A program made the position numbers and the translations under genes. Of a stretch of 64,000 nucleotides of DNA, positions 43,300-50,576 are shown in pieces. The notes under the pieces are model-generated. The model was not told the origin of the DNA, ran no database searches, and saw only the letters and a list, made by a program, of their open reading frames with translations. Origin of the DNA: Candidatus Obscuribacterales bacterium. Its GTDB lineage: Bacteria; Cyanobacteriota; Vampirovibrionia; Obscuribacterales; Obscuribacteraceae. Location of the stretch: positions 124,001 through 188,000 of the forward strand of contig JAIEOQ010000005.1 of NCBI GenBank assembly GCA_019750335.1. Direction: 5' to 3'. Positions within the stretch are counted from its first letter, which is position 1. Each line of letters starts with the position of its first letter.

Positions 43300-44236
43300 A
43301 TTGATCGCGTAAAGCGACGACACGATCGCTTTGCAAAAGCAGTTTATCCGGTTCGGTCGGTCCGAAAAGTGCCACCACTCGCTTTTGCAAGCCTGCGGCA
43401 ATATGCATTGGTGCTGAATCAACACAAACAATCAAATCGGACAACTGCATCAGTGCCGCTAAGTCGCAAACTGATTTTGTTTTACCGTAAGCATTGATGA
43501 AAGCTTCAGCTAAGCTGCCCGACAAGTTAAGCTCGGCGGTAATTGCTGCAATGCAAGCTTCGTCATCCGGCCCACCGGCCAGAATAACCTGGCATTGTTC
43601 AGCCAGCAATTGCTTGATCAATTCAGACCAATTAGCGGCAGACCAAGTTTTATCGATTCCTTTTTGCAAGGCTAATAAGCTGCTGCCAGGATGAATGAGC
43701 ACTCGGTGTTTGGTTGCTGCCGTCGGTTTGGCTGCGGCAATGAAGGCTGACATGCGCTCTTGCGCTTCTTTTGTAATTGTAATCGTTGGCGGTTCTGGAT
43801 CTAAGGTTATATCCAGACCATGCACCAGATCATGATACATATAGCCAGCATATTGATTCTTATTTAAAGGAACGGCGGAGGTCAGCAAAAAGCGGGAAAG
43901 CGGACCGGAATCGTAGCCTATGCGTCGGGGAATACCGGAGAGGAATAAAAGGGCTGCTACTTGAGGCGAACTTCCTGAAGAGAGCACCAAGTCATACTTA
44001 CCTTGTCTAATTAGCTTGACCAAATCGACATAATCACTGAGTAATAAAGGCTTTTTCTTGATGTCAAAACAAATATTGCTGTCGATCAAGTCGGTCAATT
44101 GTGTAATCGAGCGTGAACGTGGTTCTGTGAGGAGCGTAATGTGCCAGTCTTGATGCTCGGCGCGGATGCTTTTTAGAGTCGGCAAGAAAAGCACTTCATC
44201 GCCTAGTCCGCCGAAATTAATAGCAAGCATTTTCAT
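43181..44236 (-). CDS. Glycosyltransferase family 9 (heptosyltransferase-like), second copy
   Basis: A 351-residue GT9 enzyme with MLAINFGGLGDEVLFLPTL at the N-terminus, YDLVLSSGSSPQVAALL, IPRRIGYDSGP, VLIHPGSSLLALQKGIDKTW, and the donor-site LSDLIVCVDSAPMHIAAGLQKRVVALFGPTEPDK. It is distinct from the GT9 at 32834 and lacks that protein's C-terminal cysteines. The 3' end overlaps the HD-GYP gene by 119 bp; the overlapping residues (VQLPPSVVYRSAADQL) match the usual LPP-V ending of the family, so the overlap looks real. The start is 48 bp from the divergent LCP gene. Confidence 0.9.
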   Translation of the reverse strand: MKMLAINFGGLGDEVLFLPTLKSIRAEHQDWHITLLTEPRSRSITQLTDLIDSNICFDIKKKPLLLSDYVDLVKLIRQGKYDLVLSSGSSPQVAALLFLSGIPRRIGYDSGPLSRFLLTSAVPLNKNQYAGYMYHDLVHGLDITLDPEPPTITITKEAQERMSAFIAAAKPTAATKHRVLIHPGSSLLALQKGIDKTWSAANWSELIKQLLAEQCQVILAGGPDDEACIAAITAELNLSGSLAEAFINAYGKTKSVCDLAALMQLSDLIVCVDSAPMHIAAGLQKRVVALFGPTEPDKLLLQSDRVVALRDQSTNQFAEGVQLPPSVVYRSAADQLTRAAIQESSLEFRSN

Positions 44237-44256
44237 TTCTGTGAGATCCTAAGCCT

Positions 44257-44262
44257 TATAAT
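44257..44262 (+). promoter_or_regulatory. Candidate -10 of the LCP gene
   Basis: A perfect TATAAT in the 48-bp gap between the divergent GT9 and LCP genes, 22 bp before the LCP start codon. No convincing -35. The gap must contain promoters for both genes unless one is read through. Confidence 0.35.
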
Positions 44263-44284
44263 ATGCCAGTTACGGCAGGCAAGA

Positions 44285-45532
44285 TTGAAGTTGAGACAGA
44301 CTAATTGGCCGATTATGTTTATTGCCAGCGCCTTATTAGGTGTTGCGATAGGCTATTTTATTACACTTGTTTACCAGCCGAACTTAATTCCTCCTGCTTT
44401 GCGAATTGGCGGACTAAACAGACCGGCTACGGTGCTTCTTTTGGGCGTGGATATTGTTTACGTAAAAGGGCGCCGTTCCTTGCACTCGGATCATAATGCA
44501 TTCAACGGGCGTTCCGACACGATATTGCTTGCTCGTTTTAATCCTTTGAGCAATCAATTTAGCGTTCTTTCGATTCCACGCGACACAGCTTGCGACATTC
44601 CCGGTTACGGCCGGCAGAAAATAAACGGAGCTAACGCTTTAGGCGGACCGCAGCTTGCCTGCCGCACTGTTCAGGATTTAACCGGTATTCCAATCGATCA
44701 TTATGTTGTGCTCAATGTTCATGGATTGGTCGATCTTGTTGATGCTTTAGGCGGCATACAAGTTCAAGTTCCCAAGCGTATGCGCTATCACGACTATTCG
44801 GCTAAGTTGGACATCAACTTAAATCCCGGACCGAGCCTTTTAGACGGTAAAGCAGCTATGGGATTCGTTCGCTTTCGTCATGATGCATTAGGTGATATTG
44901 GTCGAGTCCAGCGCCAAGAGCTATTTATGCGAGCGGTGATGGATAAAGCCATTTCTCCGGTTACTTGGGCAAAGGCTCCGGATCTGCTAAGAATCGCTCA
45001 AAGTTATATCAAAACCGATATGAACGTTACGCAAATGATGCAAATCCTCAACTTTGTGCGGGCAGTTCCTAAGGATGGCCAGCAGATGGTCATGTTGCCG
45101 GGCAACTTTTCCGGAAGCGGTGATTGGGCTGTGGACGAAGAGGCTCTGCGTAAAGTGGTGGCTAGCATGTTGGGGCGTCCGGCAGCAGCAGCAGTGCGCA
45201 GTCAAATCCGGGTAAGCATTGAAAATGCCAGCTCAAGCCCGGGACTGGGCAGAAAGTTGGCGCGCTATCTTTCACGGTTCGGTTATCAAATTATGGCTGT
45301 CGATAGCAAGTCTGATACTTATATGGGACCGATTGCCGCAAGCAAAATCATCGCTGAGATGGCTAATCCGGCTGATGCTAAACAGCTGCAAACCGATCTC
45401 AGGCAACGCGGAGAGATTGTCAATGCCTCCCTTGGTGATATCCAGAGCGCTATAACCTTAGTTGCCGGCGATGATTTGATACCGCTGGTGGAGGCAACCA
45501 CTTGGCGAGGCGCTCAACACCCCCGCCGCTAA
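44285..45532 (+). CDS. LytR-CpsA-Psr (LCP) family protein with LytR C-terminal domain
   Basis: A 415-residue membrane-anchored protein: one N-terminal helix (about 9-30), an LCP catalytic domain (about 45-245) and a C-terminal LytR_C domain (about 300-390, starting VSIENASSSPGLGRKLA). LCP signatures are VLLLGVD, GRSDTILLARFNP, LSIPRDTACDIPGYGRQKINGANALGG, VDALGGIQVQVP, and FVRFRHDALGDIGRVQRQE with the conserved arginines. LCP enzymes transfer polyprenyl-linked glycans to peptidoglycan or proteins, which fits the glycan genes nearby. The TTG start at 44285 is the only choice that includes the full anchor. Confidence 0.93.
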   Translation: MKLRQTNWPIMFIASALLGVAIGYFITLVYQPNLIPPALRIGGLNRPATVLLLGVDIVYVKGRRSLHSDHNAFNGRSDTILLARFNPLSNQFSVLSIPRDTACDIPGYGRQKINGANALGGPQLACRTVQDLTGIPIDHYVVLNVHGLVDLVDALGGIQVQVPKRMRYHDYSAKLDINLNPGPSLLDGKAAMGFVRFRHDALGDIGRVQRQELFMRAVMDKAISPVTWAKAPDLLRIAQSYIKTDMNVTQMMQILNFVRAVPKDGQQMVMLPGNFSGSGDWAVDEEALRKVVASMLGRPAAAAVRSQIRVSIENASSSPGLGRKLARYLSRFGYQIMAVDSKSDTYMGPIAASKIIAEMANPADAKQLQTDLRQRGEIVNASLGDIQSAITLVAGDDLIPLVEATTWRGAQHPRR

Positions 45533-45667
45533 GTTTGTAAAATTACTTTGCGACAAATGAGCTAAATCGTGTAGTAATTATTACGATTGGGTGCCATTAT
45601 GGCCTCTACCATTATGGTTTAACTATCTCTTGGCGAGTGTGGCGTTCCTTATTAGTAGGTGGCAAGT

Positions 45668-45913
45668 ATGATTCATTATTTGTATGCGACGCGCGGCGGT
45701 TACTTGTACCTGGTCGGACGTTATAACGCTAAGCCAAAAGCTGAAAACGAAGGCGAGTTCGTGCTTTCGGTTCCCGAGAAGACTTCACAAGTAGCAATCG
45801 ACAGCTTAGCTCACCGCCGCTTTATGGAACATCTCAGACGGCCACGAAAAGTCAGCCATGACAGACATCGTTCCGGTCAACAAGAGACAGAACGCGAATT
45901 AGCCACAGTCTAA
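45668..45913 (+). CDS. Small basic protein of unknown function
   Basis: An 81-residue protein. The ATG at 45668 follows AGGTGG with 5 nt spacing. The N-terminal half (MIHYLYATRGGYLYLVGRY) is aromatic and likely beta-stranded; the C-terminal half is very basic and polar (RRPRKVSHDRHRSGQQETER). No family recognised. It is a free-standing gene between the LCP gene and the pilins, closed by a strong hairpin at 45941-45974. Confidence 0.6.
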   Translation: MIHYLYATRGGYLYLVGRYNAKPKAENEGEFVLSVPEKTSQVAIDSLAHRRFMEHLRRPRKVSHDRHRSGQQETERELATV

Positions 45914-45940
45914 GCCATACAATATAAGACAGTCATTTGA

Positions 45941-45974
45941 ACTAAGCCGGATCCCAAGCGGGAGCCGGCTTAGT
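45941..45974 (+). terminator. Strong hairpin after the small basic-protein gene
   Basis: A 10-bp stem actaagccgg/ccggcttagt, one A-G mismatch, then TCCC/GGGA closing on an AAGC loop. It starts 27 bp after the stop at 45913. The U-tract is missing (TGTCGA follows), so it may be a weak or Rho-assisted terminator, or a 3' stabiliser. It also insulates the pilin promoter that follows. Confidence 0.5.
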
Positions 45975-45982
45975 TGTCGATA

Positions 45983-46011
45983 TTGACTGAGAAAAACATC
46001 ATCTATAAAAT
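45983..46011 (+). promoter_or_regulatory. Strong sigma70-type promoter of the pilin genes
   Basis: TTGACT (45983-45988), 17-bp spacer, TAAAAT (46006-46011): 5/6 matches in each box at the ideal spacing. Start of transcription is expected near 46018, leaving a leader of about 129 nt before the pilin ATG at 46147. I found no sigma54-type GG/GC pair as used by some pilA genes. Confidence 0.65.
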
Positions 46012-46018
46012 TTTTTTT

Positions 46019-46143
46019 GGGTATCTGTTATCGGAAGAAATTTCGTGGGCAGTATACCCCTATAGCTAAATTCTGTTTTGGCGCTCGGCCCTCAGGGCTG
46101 ATTTGTGAGGGGTTGATTATTTTCTTTACCGTTGGAGGTAAGG
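46019..46143 (+). promoter_or_regulatory. Structured pilin mRNA leader, SD-sequestering hairpin
   Basis: Three possible structures follow the predicted start. (1) 46019-46059: outer stem GGGTATCTG against CAG-ATACCC (9 bp, one bulged T), inner stem CGGAA/TTTCG with a GAAA tetraloop. (2) 46085-46101 around GCCC-TCA-GGGC, exclusive with CCCTCA (46089-46094) pairing to TGAGGG (46106-46111). (3) CTTTACC (46124-46130) pairs with GGTAAGG (46137-46143), holding part of the GGAGG SD (46134-46138) in stem and loop. Pairing was worked out by eye without energies. Confidence 0.45.
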
Positions 46144-46146
46144 GTG

Positions 46147-46662
46147 ATGCATTTAAATCGTAAGAACAAAGGTTTTACCTTGGTAGAACTACTGGTAGTA
46201 GTCGTCATCATTGGTATCCTTGCTGCTATTGCGCTACCAAACTTCATTGGCGCGCAAACTAAAGCAAAGAATGCTTCTGTCAAAGGCAACATGAGAACAG
46301 TCCAAATCGCGGCTGAATCTTATGCTACAGACAGCGGCGGCCAATATGGTATTGCTGTAACTGATATCGTGAACTTCGCTCCTGGCGGCAGTAACACAAT
46401 CGCTGGTGGTACGGCTGGAACCTGGCCGGGCAATCCGCTTGATACTGCAAGTCCTGGCGTAGCCGCTGGTGCTGCATTGGCAGACCCGGCAGCTGTAGCT
46501 GCTCTGAGAGCTGGCGGTATCAACGCTGGTGCGATCATGGGTCAAGCTCTATATGCCGGTACTGCTGATAAAGCCAGCTATGCTGTTACCGGTATTGGTG
46601 CTGATAAGAAACAATTGGCTGATGCAAGTGGATTGCAACCGCTTGTGTTGTCAAATCAATAA
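46147..46662 (+). CDS. Type IV pilin-like protein 1
   Basis: A 171-residue prepilin. The leader is MHLNRKNKG and cleavage is expected before the Phe of G-FTLVELL, with Glu5 of the mature protein present. A hydrophobic helix of about 25 residues (LVVVVIIGILAAIALP) is followed by NMRTVQIAAESYATDSGGQYG, a pattern common in pilins and type II pseudopilins. The globular domain is small, Gly/Ala-rich and has no cysteine pair. The ATG at 46147 has GGAGG 8 nt upstream. It is the first gene after the strong promoter and structured leader, so probably the more highly expressed of the pair. Confidence 0.92.
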   Translation: MHLNRKNKGFTLVELLVVVVIIGILAAIALPNFIGAQTKAKNASVKGNMRTVQIAAESYATDSGGQYGIAVTDIVNFAPGGSNTIAGGTAGTWPGNPLDTASPGVAAGAALADPAAVAALRAGGINAGAIMGQALYAGTADKASYAVTGIGADKKQLADASGLQPLVLSNQ

Positions 46663-46696
46663 TAAAACTGTCGGTTTAAATCGACAGAGCTAACGG

Positions 46697-46722
46697 CAGG
46701 CTCGAGCATCTGCTCGAGCCTG
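46697..46722 (+). terminator. Perfect 11-bp hairpin between the two pilin genes
   Basis: CAGGCTCGAGC (46697-46707) pairs perfectly with GCTCGAGCCTG (46712-46722) around an ATCT loop. Only a broken T-run follows (TTCTGCTT). It lies 35 bp after the first pilin stop and could be a partial terminator or a 3' RNA stabiliser that makes the first pilin more abundant than the second and the YfhO-like gene. Confidence 0.55.
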
Positions 46723-46763
46723 TTCTGCTTCAAAAACTTATTTGATGAAGCAGGAGGTAAAGA

Positions 46764-47276
46764 ATGGCTGTGCAAAGACAAAGCAAGGGTTTCACCTTGG
46801 TCGAGTTGTTGGTAGTCGTAGTTATTGTCGGCATCCTTGCTGCAATCGCTTTGCCTAACTTTATCGGAGCCCAGAAAAAGTCAAAAAATGCGGCTGTAAA
46901 AAGCAATATGCGTACAGTACAGATTGCTGCTGAAACTTATGGTACGGATAGTGGTGGACGTTACGGCTTAGATCCTGGTGTGATTCAAAATTATGCACCG
47001 GGAGGCAGCAACAGTTTTGCCGGTGGTCAACTCGGCACCTGGCCGGCTAATCCTGTAGATGTTGGCATTCCCGGTGTTGTTGCCGGAACAGCCCTGGCCG
47101 ATGCCGCTGCAGTAGCAGCTTTGCGTAACTCGATTCTTACCGGTACTAATTACGGACAAACCAGTTATAGCGGCACTACGGATCAAACCAGTTATGCTGT
47201 TTGGGCCATGGGAGCTGATGGACGTACCGTTACCGATGCTATTGGTACAAAAGCACTGATTTTATCGAATCAATAA
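46764..47276 (+). CDS. Type IV pilin-like protein 2
   Basis: A 170-residue prepilin, paralogue of the gene at 46147. Leader MAVQRQSKG, cleavage before FTLVE, near-identical N-terminal helix, then NMRTVQIAAETYGTDSGGRYG; the globular parts stay collinear (NYAPGGSNSFAGGQLGTWP) and both proteins end in LSNQ. The SD is AGGAGG 6 nt before the ATG. It ends directly against the ATG of the YfhO-like gene (TAA-ATG), so that gene is co-translated. Most likely a minor or alternative pilin from tandem duplication. Confidence 0.92.
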   Translation: MAVQRQSKGFTLVELLVVVVIVGILAAIALPNFIGAQKKSKNAAVKSNMRTVQIAAETYGTDSGGRYGLDPGVIQNYAPGGSNSFAGGQLGTWPANPVDVGIPGVVAGTALADAAAVAALRNSILTGTNYGQTSYSGTTDQTSYAVWAMGADGRTVTDAIGTKALILSNQ

Positions 47277-49769
47277 ATGGATAAATATTCAAGCAAACGG
47301 CTGTTGTTCGGGCTTTTTTTTGTACATCTTTTTGTTTTAGTAGTTCTTTATTGGCCGGCGGTTTCCGGACAAGCTGAATTTTATTTTGAGGACATCACTC
47401 ATTTTTTTGAGCCTCATTGCCGCTTTATCGGGCAAGCGCTAAGAAGAGGCGAATTCCCCTTGTGGAATCCTTTGAGCTATTGCGGTATGCCTCAAATCGC
47501 TGTCAGTTCGCCAGGAATATTCTTTCCTTTTAATTGGCTCTTTGCTTGTCTGCCTTTCAGTATGGCTTTAGCCTGGATTATGATTGTTCATCAATTAATA
47601 GCCGGTGTTGCCGGCTATTTGTATGCCCGCTTTTTAAAGTTGCCTATATTGTCTTGTGTTTTTGTTGGAAGCACTCTTTGTCTTTCCGGTTATTTGTTTG
47701 GTTGCCAGAGTAACTTTACTCTTTGTTGCACGGCAGCTTGGTTGTGTCTGTCTTTTTGTGCTTTTGCATATTTGATTGATGCTGTTGCTTTGCCCGAAAT
47801 TTTGTTTTGGAACGGAGTAGCTATTTTGTCTGTGACAATGACTGTTGCTGCTGGCCGTCCTGAAATTTTTGCGCCAGGTTTTATCCTTTTGTTTTTACAA
47901 AGTCTCTTTTTGTCTGCAAAGCGATGGTCAATTTTTTGCGGTCAATTACGAGTGTTTTTTATTGGATTGTTATTTGCCATGCCGGTGATCCTGCCTTCGC
48001 TGGAGTGGATCCCCTGGTCGCGCCGGGCCGAAGGACTTTTTGCCGGTGAAGTTTTACTTTATAGCGCCAACTGGTACGACTTTTTATCCCTGTTTCTTTT
48101 TCAACCCCTAGGTGATTTGCAAAAAGTTGATGCACCCTTTTTAGGGTTGACCTTGCCGATGAAGTACATGCCTTACTTGTCCTCGGCTTATATCGGTCCG
48201 TTCGTTTGTACTCTGGCTTTGTGGGGTGTTTCGGCAAGATCTCGGCTGGCTCTTATGCTTACGCTGTTGCTGCTTATTGTACTTGTAGTTAGTGCCGGTC
48301 TGAATGTGCCTGGTGCCACTGTTGTTGTAGAGTCATTGCGCTTATTTTCATTTTTACGCTTCTCGGTTAAGTTTTTATTTTTTGCTGTAGCGATAATTGC
48401 ATTGCTTGCTGCAATCGGTGCTTCTGAATTTTTGTCCGGGCGGACTCGTTTTTCTTTTGCTTTTGTATTTTGGGGAATTTTGTTTTGGTTGGGAGTTATT
48501 TTGGCAGTTAGCGGCAACAAAGTGATTCTGCCGTTTGAAACCGGATTTGTCGGGCAAGGACAACGTGAGATCGGACAGCAAGTCGTTGCCCAATCTCTTC
48601 TGTTCACATCTTTATTTGGTTTGCTGCTGAACGCAGGGGCTAAATTTGCTCTGGCTAAACTCGCCTGGCGGCAACTTGTTTTGTGCGGATTTTTTGTTTT
48701 AAGCATGGCTCTTTTTATGTTCAATGCCCAACTTGGCTCTTTGAAATTTGCTTCGAATAAATTCTTTTCTTATCCCTCGTCTCTTGTTCAATCCATAGAG
48801 AATGGGAGGTTGATGACCTTTTATATGGAGTCTTTCTTTCGTCCGAAACAGTTTGTTCAAGAAAATCAACCGACGGCCGATCTCTATCAATATGATCGTC
48901 AGGTTTTGTTTCCTAACAGTAACTATGATTTTGCTATTCCGCATATTTACGGCTTTGAAGGAGCGATGGTTGGCGAGTATTTTTATTATTTGACCAACGT
49001 TTTTATTAAAAGCAATCTTTCTTTGCCGGGCAAGCAAGTCGCTCATTTTGTGCAAAGTATCAAGAGCAAGGCGGAGAATCCCGATTTTGGCCTTAAATCT
49101 GATTTGGCGCTTTATCGCTTTTTACAAACTTGTTCTTGCCAATATATAACTACGCAACAAAATAGCCTTAGCAGCGATGGCAATTCGACTTCATTGAAGT
49201 TGCTCGACAGTCGGTTTTTTACAATGACAAAAGAGATCGACAGTTTGAATCTGCGTCTTTACAGTATTAAAGACCCTTTGCCTCGTGTTTCACTTATGTA
49301 TAACTTCAAAATATTTTCAAATCGCGATCACTTAATCGATACTATGTTTTTTCCTGAAAGAAGCGGGTTCGCGCCGAAGCAGGCCTGTCTGCTGGAAGCC
49401 AATCCGGGATTTGCGCCATCTGAATCAGCGCCTGGTGCTTACCGGCTAAAAATAAAAGATCTTTCTTGTCAGCATATACAAATAGAAGCCGTTACTGAAA
49501 AAGCAGCTGTATTGGTATTAGCTGATCAATATTATCCAGGCTGGAAAGTTTTTGTTGATGGTTCCGAGCAGCAGTTATTGCGGACAAATGGTTTCTTTCG
49601 CGGTGTAGCGCTCAGCCAGGGACAGCATGAAATCAATTTTGTTTATGAGCCGCAGTCTTTGAAAAATGCTTTCATTTTGCTCGTTTGTGGCTTATTGTGG
49701 CTTGCGCTCTGGTTGTATCAACTGTTCAACAAAAAAACTGACGACGATCCCCTGCTCTCTGCTTCTTGA
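47277..49769 (+). CDS. YfhO-like polytopic membrane protein
   Basis: An 830-residue protein with about 12 membrane helices up to residue 480, then a large extracytoplasmic part and a last helix. Family signs: DITHFFEPHCRFIGQALRRG, FPLWNPLSYCGMPQIAVSSPG in the first loop, AAGRPEIFAPG, and the C-terminal LADQYYPGWKVFVDGSEQQL and INFVYEPQSLKNAF. YfhO proteins are GT-C-like and modify teichoic acids or other surface polymers in Firmicutes; here the substrate is unknown. It begins with no gap after the second pilin, suggesting a role in pilin glycosylation or surface decoration (inference). A paralogue lies at 54684 on the other strand. Confidence 0.82.
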   Translation: MDKYSSKRLLFGLFFVHLFVLVVLYWPAVSGQAEFYFEDITHFFEPHCRFIGQALRRGEFPLWNPLSYCGMPQIAVSSPGIFFPFNWLFACLPFSMALAWIMIVHQLIAGVAGYLYARFLKLPILSCVFVGSTLCLSGYLFGCQSNFTLCCTAAWLCLSFCAFAYLIDAVALPEILFWNGVAILSVTMTVAAGRPEIFAPGFILLFLQSLFLSAKRWSIFCGQLRVFFIGLLFAMPVILPSLEWIPWSRRAEGLFAGEVLLYSANWYDFLSLFLFQPLGDLQKVDAPFLGLTLPMKYMPYLSSAYIGPFVCTLALWGVSARSRLALMLTLLLLIVLVVSAGLNVPGATVVVESLRLFSFLRFSVKFLFFAVAIIALLAAIGASEFLSGRTRFSFAFVFWGILFWLGVILAVSGNKVILPFETGFVGQGQREIGQQVVAQSLLFTSLFGLLLNAGAKFALAKLAWRQLVLCGFFVLSMALFMFNAQLGSLKFASNKFFSYPSSLVQSIENGRLMTFYMESFFRPKQFVQENQPTADLYQYDRQVLFPNSNYDFAIPHIYGFEGAMVGEYFYYLTNVFIKSNLSLPGKQVAHFVQSIKSKAENPDFGLKSDLALYRFLQTCSCQYITTQQNSLSSDGNSTSLKLLDSRFFTMTKEIDSLNLRLYSIKDPLPRVSLMYNFKIFSNRDHLIDTMFFPERSGFAPKQACLLEANPGFAPSESAPGAYRLKIKDLSCQHIQIEAVTEKAAVLVLADQYYPGWKVFVDGSEQQLLRTNGFFRGVALSQGQHEINFVYEPQSLKNAFILLVCGLLWLALWLYQLFNKKTDDDPLLSAS

Positions 49770-49797
49770 TTACCGGCTTTATGGTAGCATCACAGCG

Positions 49798-50574
49798 ATG
49801 ATTACAAAACCAAACATGTCATTGTTTTATGTCGTAATTTGTCTGGTCTTGGCACCAGTTCTTCATTGCTTGCAGTTAAATCTAATTGCTGCTACTGAAA
49901 AACAAAGACATCCGCAAGAATATGGCAAAATCTTACCTTCGGTTGAGACGGTTCGTCTTTTATCCCTTGGATTCGAGCGAGCAGCAGCAGATATATATTG
50001 GTTGCTTTTCGTACAATATTATGGCGATCCGGATGCCGGCGGATCTAAAAGCCGCTATATTCTGGCACCGCGTTTTTTGGAGTTGGTAATTAAACTTGAT
50101 CCGCATTTTATTGAACCGTATTGGTTTGCTTCATTTATTCTTGGTTCTGAGCTAAAACTAAAAAAAGAGTGCGAACAAATTTTGGATTTTGGGATAAGAG
50201 AAAATCCTGATTCCTGGACTCTTCCGTATATAGCTGGCTTCAACGAATATATCTATCAAAAAAATGTGAAAAAAGCAGCGGCATATTATCGAATTGGAGC
50301 CGCCTGCCCGAATGCACCGGCTTGGTTGGCCCAGCAAGCAAAAATTATGGATTCTGGCGTGCCCGCCATTGTAAAAACCACTCAAATTTGGTGGCAGGTT
50401 TATCATACCGCCGACAGTCCGATGATTAAACAAAAAGCCAGAGCCCAGCTGGTGACACTCTTTTCACAAATTTATTGGTCCGCACCGACTCAAATAATTA
50501 AGGACACGGCAATGATGCGTTTGCGATCTCTGGATGCTCGTCCTATCCCACAATCTTCAAGCGGAGGATCCTAA
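49798..50574 (+). CDS. TPR-like protein with N-terminal membrane anchor
   Basis: A 258-residue protein with one N-terminal hydrophobic segment (MSLFYVVICLVLAPVLHCL) and an outer helical domain. The phrase LLSLGFERAAADIYWLLFVQYYGD followed by YILAPRFLELVIKLDPHFIEPYWF is typical of a group of anchored TPR-like proteins. Later helices (ENPDSWTLPYIAGFNEYIY) continue the solenoid. The ATG at 49798 is preferred; the longer reading to 49666 lies inside the YfhO-like gene. It is co-oriented with the spermidine-synthase-like gene starting 2 bp after its stop, suggesting one complex. Confidence 0.75.
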   Translation: MITKPNMSLFYVVICLVLAPVLHCLQLNLIAATEKQRHPQEYGKILPSVETVRLLSLGFERAAADIYWLLFVQYYGDPDAGGSKSRYILAPRFLELVIKLDPHFIEPYWFASFILGSELKLKKECEQILDFGIRENPDSWTLPYIAGFNEYIYQKNVKKAAAYYRIGAACPNAPAWLAQQAKIMDSGVPAIVKTTQIWWQVYHTADSPMIKQKARAQLVTLFSQIYWSAPTQIIKDTAMMRLRSLDARPIPQSSSGGS

Positions 50575-50576
50575 TC

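Noticed and set aside
45594..45617. CCATTATGG occurs twice, 15 bp apart, before the small basic-protein gene
   Set aside because: Only two copies of a 9-mer in an AT-rich gap; too little to call a repeat element or operator.
45941..45974. Classical Rho-independent terminator
   Set aside because: The stem is strong but no U-tract follows on the plus strand; listed as hairpin with lowered confidence.
46070..46100. Sigma54 promoter before the pilins
   Set aside because: TTGGCGC near 46077 lacks the matching TTGC element at the right spacing, and a strong sigma70-type promoter lies upstream.
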